Assembly: GCA_016784025.1 (NCBI GenBank)
Contig: JADHVL010000014.1
Coordinates: 1-64,000, forward strand
Source: Fidelibacterota bacterium
GTDB taxonomy: Bacteria; Fidelibacterota; UBA8477; JABMPR01
Direction: 5' to 3'
Length of the DNA: 64,000 nt
Both the position numbers and the translations under genes were made by a program. The notes beneath the pieces are model-generated. The model was not told where the DNA came from. It worked only from the letters and a program-made list of their open reading frames with translations, and did no database searches. Below, piece after piece: positions 60,289 through 64,000 of this stretch. Each line of letters opens with the position of its first letter. Positions within the stretch are counted from its first letter, which is position 1.

Positions 60289-61137
60289 TTAGTAATTCCA
60301 GAAGAGAGAGATGAAGTGGCGCGCATCCAGAGTATGGTTCATTTGATAAATGGAATATCCCAGGGTGAAATTTGACCAATCTGCAGTAAAACCAGCCGAG
60401 GGATATATACGCGGGTCTGGATCAGCAGCTTCTATCTGAAATCCACCCATGAGCTCGAATTTATCTAAAAGTAAATAGGAGAGACCAACTGCATTTGGAA
60501 ATGATCCATTGTTGACCTCGGCAAACACAGTGAGCTGATTAAAGTTGGCATCGGCTTCTACCCACATTTCAGATGGGAGCGTAGTGCTCTCTTCATCCAG
60601 TTCACCACTCACTCCAAAGTGTCTTATACCTCCGCTGAGAACCAGGTAATCCCTCACTTGATAGGCAGCAGCCAGATTGAGTGAAAGACTGGTGGCACTG
60701 GCATTCAAAGAACGCTCATAGACCAGTTCACCTCCAAAACCCAGAATGACCGGTCCCAACTCTCGAGCATAGGCAGCCCCTGTGTTGAATAGATTGTATT
60801 GAAAGGTGCTCAGTGGTTCTTCAGTGGGGATATCATTCCGATATTCCAGTTCGCCGCTATTCAGAGCCTGGAAACTCAAATGTGTATTGTTTAGTGAAAT
60901 ACCCATATACGCTCCCTGGATATCAGCAACCCAATTCCAGACACTCAGGGTAACTGTGGATTCTGGGTGGGTGAGAATACGGGTTGGTTTGACCGTTGGA
61001 TTGAGGGTCAAACCAAGAGATGCATCACGGGCATCAGTGGGAGTTGATAGAATATCAAAACCTGTCTGGCTCAAGCCCATCACGATGAATGTCAAAATCA
61101 GAAAAAGTCTTTTCATCATTAGAAATTTACTCCCCAT
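60289..61137 (-). CDS. PorQ/PorV-like outer membrane beta-barrel protein
   Basis: 'DILSTPTDARDASLGL...' start of barrel; alternating strands. Confidence 0.7.
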   Translation of the reverse strand: MGSKFLMMKRLFLILTFIVMGLSQTGFDILSTPTDARDASLGLTLNPTVKPTRILTHPESTVTLSVWNWVADIQGAYMGISLNNTHLSFQALNSGELEYRNDIPTEEPLSTFQYNLFNTGAAYARELGPVILGFGGELVYERSLNASATSLSLNLAAAYQVRDYLVLSGGIRHFGVSGELDEESTTLPSEMWVEADANFNQLTVFAEVNNGSFPNAVGLSYLLLDKFELMGGFQIEAADPDPRIYPSAGFTADWSNFTLGYSIYQMNHTLDARHFISLFWNY

Positions 61138-62225
61138 CCAATATAATTACGGTATCCTTCACCTGGAGTTCCGAATTTAAACCCATAATCGATGTGCATG
61201 GGGGGACCCTGTTTCCAGGATAACTCATATCTGGCACTGAGACCGGGATAAATACTCTCATCTTCATAACTCATACCAACATTTACCTGGAGTGCCTGTA
61301 TTCCATGCCACATCATGGCAACACGGTATATGTTTTCATCGATAAAATAATAATCATGCTCCAGTGCAAGAGAAACGGTTCCTATATCCTGCAGCCAGCC
61401 CCAGGAAAGACTCATGGGAAACTCATCTTGATAGCTACTGCCTCGCTCAAAAATGTCCTGAGTTTTCCATTTATAACTGCTGTTCCAGTCTTTGATGGCC
61501 AGGGCGAATGAGCTTCCCGCCATAGGTTTGAAGACAAATCCTAGACCGGCTCCAAAACCACTCCCTTTTAAATCCAGATCAACGTCACCTGAGCTGAATT
61601 GTTTGGTTAGGAGCTTGAGGGAGAGTCCAAATGCTAGTTTGTCAGAAAAGCGGTTTGAGAATGAAACCAGATAGGTCATCTCAGTATCGCTGATATCCCC
61701 GGCTGCATAGCCACGGGAGTCTCGAGCCTCAATATTTTTTGTTCCGGCGGCTATCAATCCGATGGATAAACTGGCTGTGGGAGGTAAAGGGACTCCAGCA
61801 TTCACTGTATAAATGAATCGATCCAGGGAAAGCTGGACCAGACCAGCATCAAAACTCCTCTGACCAAAGAACGCCTTGGAGGCTGGGTTTTGAGAATAGC
61901 TGTTGGTACTGGTCTGATGAAAGAGGGTTATACCTCCAGTCCCAGAGGAAAGTGGGTCAGATGTAAACCGATTCGAGGTCCCAGTATATCCACCCAGACC
62001 TGATGCGTATATACTGGGACTTAAAGCAAATAATATTAATACTGGCAGTAATAGATTCGCACTCAACGACCGTAGAATGCTGATTTGTCTGACCCTATAG
62101 CCAGGTTTTGAGATAGTGTCTTCGCGAGCGAATGATAATGAGCGCGGCGATCTCGAATTCGAGATGGCTTCGTTACTTCGCCACTCGCAATGACTGGTGA
62201 ATGTGTGTATCATGAAATTATTCAA
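61119..62225 (-). CDS. PorV-like outer membrane protein; annotated 5' end probably over-extended through a REP element
   Basis: 'SGTGGITLFHQTSTNSYSQNPASKAFFGQRSFDAGLVQLSLD'; hydrophobic signal 'ANLLLPVLILFALSPSIYAS' about 50 codons in. Confidence 0.7.
   Translation of the reverse strand: MNNFMIHTFTSHCEWRSNEAISNSRSPRSLSFAREDTISKPGYRVRQISILRSLSANLLLPVLILFALSPSIYASGLGGYTGTSNRFTSDPLSSGTGGITLFHQTSTNSYSQNPASKAFFGQRSFDAGLVQLSLDRFIYTVNAGVPLPPTASLSIGLIAAGTKNIEARDSRGYAAGDISDTEMTYLVSFSNRFSDKLAFGLSLKLLTKQFSSGDVDLDLKGSGFGAGLGFVFKPMAGSSFALAIKDWNSSYKWKTQDIFERGSSYQDEFPMSLSWGWLQDIGTVSLALEHDYYFIDENIYRVAMMWHGIQALQVNVGMSYEDESIYPGLSARYELSWKQGPPMHIDYGFKFGTPGEGYRNYIGWGVNF
62118..62194. repeat. Dispersed GTCATTGCGAG...-type palindromic repeat
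   Basis: gtcTTCGCGAGCGAA...GATCTCGAATTCGAGAT...TCGCCACTCGCAATGAC; perfect 16-bp core palindrome at 62150-62165. Confidence 0.75.
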
Positions 62226-63805
62226 TTTATCACCATCACTTTCGTCCAGTGAATATCAGAATCTATCTCGATTCGAATGAAATAGGTCCCATTGGAAACG
62301 AGGTAGCCAGCTTCATTCCGCCCATTCCAGGTGCGTTCCTGAGGACCCGATAGTGTGGATGGGACATTGTCCAGGACCTCCCGGACACGATGCATGGCAA
62401 AATCAAAAACATTGATAGAAACATCTTCCCCGGCGTCAGCGCTATAACGAATTATCAGGTTGCCCTGACCATTCAAAACCTTGTCATATCGTGGTGTGAA
62501 TGGATTGGGATAAGCATAAAAATCATCAGAGGATTCTGCCGATCGAGCCTTGTGGATATTCCAGGACAATCCTTCATTGAAACTTACCGCCAGACCATCA
62601 CCCGTACCCACCCAGACCGCGCCATCCTGATTCACCAAAACGGAATATACCGCATCGGAGTATATAATTTCGGAGAAATCATCGTGATGAAAATTGGGCA
62701 ATACCACAAAGTGGAGACCGTCTCTGGATTTCCACAACCCCTGGTCGGTGGCCGCATAAATATTTGAAGCATCAGAACCAATATTCCAGACTCGAAAATT
62801 CAGGAGGGGAGCACGCCAATAATTGGTCTCATCGTCATAAAAACTCAAGCCAGTTGCATCACCAGCACCTGTTGTAATGGTTGATGCCCAAATCCGATCT
62901 GAGCCATCTGGAAGGGTTTGTCGATTAAGGGCGATCACCCAGTTTCCTGAGATGTTTGAATTCTTAAATGTGAAGTGATCCCAGCTAAATCCGCCATCTA
63001 AAGAGCGATTAATACCACCAGAAGTTCCTACCCAGACTGTATCGTTCCAGGCCTTTACAGCAAAGGCTATATGATTTAAATGAGTGAGGGGATCCAGAGC
63101 ATAATATTCCTGGTCTGCCAGAATATCACTCTCCATATCCTGAACAACATTGGAGTCCAGCCTGGCTTGATCAGTCCAGGGCAGCATGACACGTTGCCAG
63201 GAATCACCCAGGTCATAGGAAACTCTTAACCCACCACCAAATGAGGTAGCCCAGAGACGTGTTCCATCAAAAGCCAGATCATAGGTGATGTTTTGTACCT
63301 CGGTCACCACATCAACAGATAAAATAGAAACACCAAAGAGATCCATCTCGGAGTATTTGGCATAACTTGTATCACTGCCTTCAATAATCATCTGGAGACT
63401 ATCCATGGGTTGTCCTAGATGTGTCCAGCTTGCACCGGCATCCACGGAGCGGCTGATACCGCCACCAGCTTTAAGATCGCCAAAGGCAGTAGTTGTGTCA
63501 AAACCCATAGCCACCCAGATTGTATCTCCCCAGACTGCCAGAGCAGATACTCCTCCCTGACCCAGATTTGAAAAACGAGAACTGAAACCAACAAAGGAAT
63601 CTCCGTTGTCGAAGGTAGCGCTAAGACCGTGCCCTGAACCCAGCCATAGGGTATCACCCTGTCCTGCCAGATCAGAGATACTGCTTCCAATCAGTCCACT
63701 ATAGACGGTATCGGCTGATTCCAGGGAAAAAGTTGAAGGTCTCAGGAGTTGGGCATGCAGAGACAAAGAGGTAATGATGCCGAGGAGGGCTATAAGAGAT
63801 CTCAT
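62222..63805 (-). CDS. Secreted beta-propeller (sortilin/BNR-type) protein with FlgD/T9SS-like C-terminal tail
   Basis: 'LWLGSGHGLSATFDNGDSF', 'VWVGTSGGINRSLDGGFSW' blades; tail 'FYAYPNPFTPRYDKVLNGQGNLIIRYSADAGEDVSINVFD...HWTKVMVIN'. Confidence 0.82.
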   Translation of the reverse strand: MRSLIALLGIITSLSLHAQLLRPSTFSLESADTVYSGLIGSSISDLAGQGDTLWLGSGHGLSATFDNGDSFVGFSSRFSNLGQGGVSALAVWGDTIWVAMGFDTTTAFGDLKAGGGISRSVDAGASWTHLGQPMDSLQMIIEGSDTSYAKYSEMDLFGVSILSVDVVTEVQNITYDLAFDGTRLWATSFGGGLRVSYDLGDSWQRVMLPWTDQARLDSNVVQDMESDILADQEYYALDPLTHLNHIAFAVKAWNDTVWVGTSGGINRSLDGGFSWDHFTFKNSNISGNWVIALNRQTLPDGSDRIWASTITTGAGDATGLSFYDDETNYWRAPLLNFRVWNIGSDASNIYAATDQGLWKSRDGLHFVVLPNFHHDDFSEIIYSDAVYSVLVNQDGAVWVGTGDGLAVSFNEGLSWNIHKARSAESSDDFYAYPNPFTPRYDKVLNGQGNLIIRYSADAGEDVSINVFDFAMHRVREVLDNVPSTLSGPQERTWNGRNEAGYLVSNGTYFIRIEIDSDIHWTKVMVIN

Positions 63806-64000
63806 TTGAACACCCCGCTCAGCTCAACATCCTGGCTATGACTCGGGGATAAACTCCCAGCAGGTAAAACAACGATTGAATCAAGTACAGGAATTGCTTC
63901 GATTCCCAACCAGGATCTGGAATTGAAGGTCCAGTGATAAACCCCACTCAAATTGTTGGGAGCCAGAGCCAATAGGAGACTGTAGACACCATCATTGGCC
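63802..64000 (-). CDS. C-terminal fragment of upstream secreted protein (partial)
   Basis: Open frame ...ANDGVYSLLLALAPNNLSGVYHWTFNSRSWLGIEAIPVLDSIVVLPAGSLSPSHSQDVELSGVFK*, stop overlapping next ATG. Confidence 0.65.
   Translation of the reverse strand, partial: ANDGVYSLLLALAPNNLSGVYHWTFNSRSWLGIEAIPVLDSIVVLPAGSLSPSHSQDVELSGVFK

Overview
The window has two parts. (i) About 1-6141 is the end of a transposable Mu-like prophage. A DDE transposase runs off the left edge, behind an early operon read leftward that includes Ner-like and possible CII-like regulators. A divergent XRE repressor sits over a paired operator. Four rightward accessory genes lie between the repressor and a candidate element end marked by four TGCCA iterons at exactly 10-bp spacing. 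(ii) About 6142-64000 is bacterial chromosome, probably from an FCB-type lineage, inferred from T9SS-like 'YPNPFNP...' sorting tails and PorV-like proteins. It carries AMP nucleosidase, PBP1A, an Eis-like GNAT, a NlpC/P60 lipoprotein, a histidine kinase, a DMT transporter, a 2067-aa single-ORF AddA+AddB-like helicase/nuclease, an ABC-F (Uup) ATPase, two giant T9SS-sorted surface proteins, a TonB receptor/PorV/c-type-cytochrome/NosL/TauE block, a secernin, a class-III aminotransferase coupled to a kinase-like protein, and PorV-like/beta-propeller genes. No rRNA, tRNA or CRISPR array was recognised. The observations I rate highest are the fused AddA-AddB, the TIGR04255-like + membrane-protein cassette at the prophage end with its phased iterons, the repeated tails of the PBP1A gene, the NlpC/P60-beta-barrel fusion, and the kinase-like/aminotransferase pair. 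All family calls come from reading motifs by eye; no database search was run.
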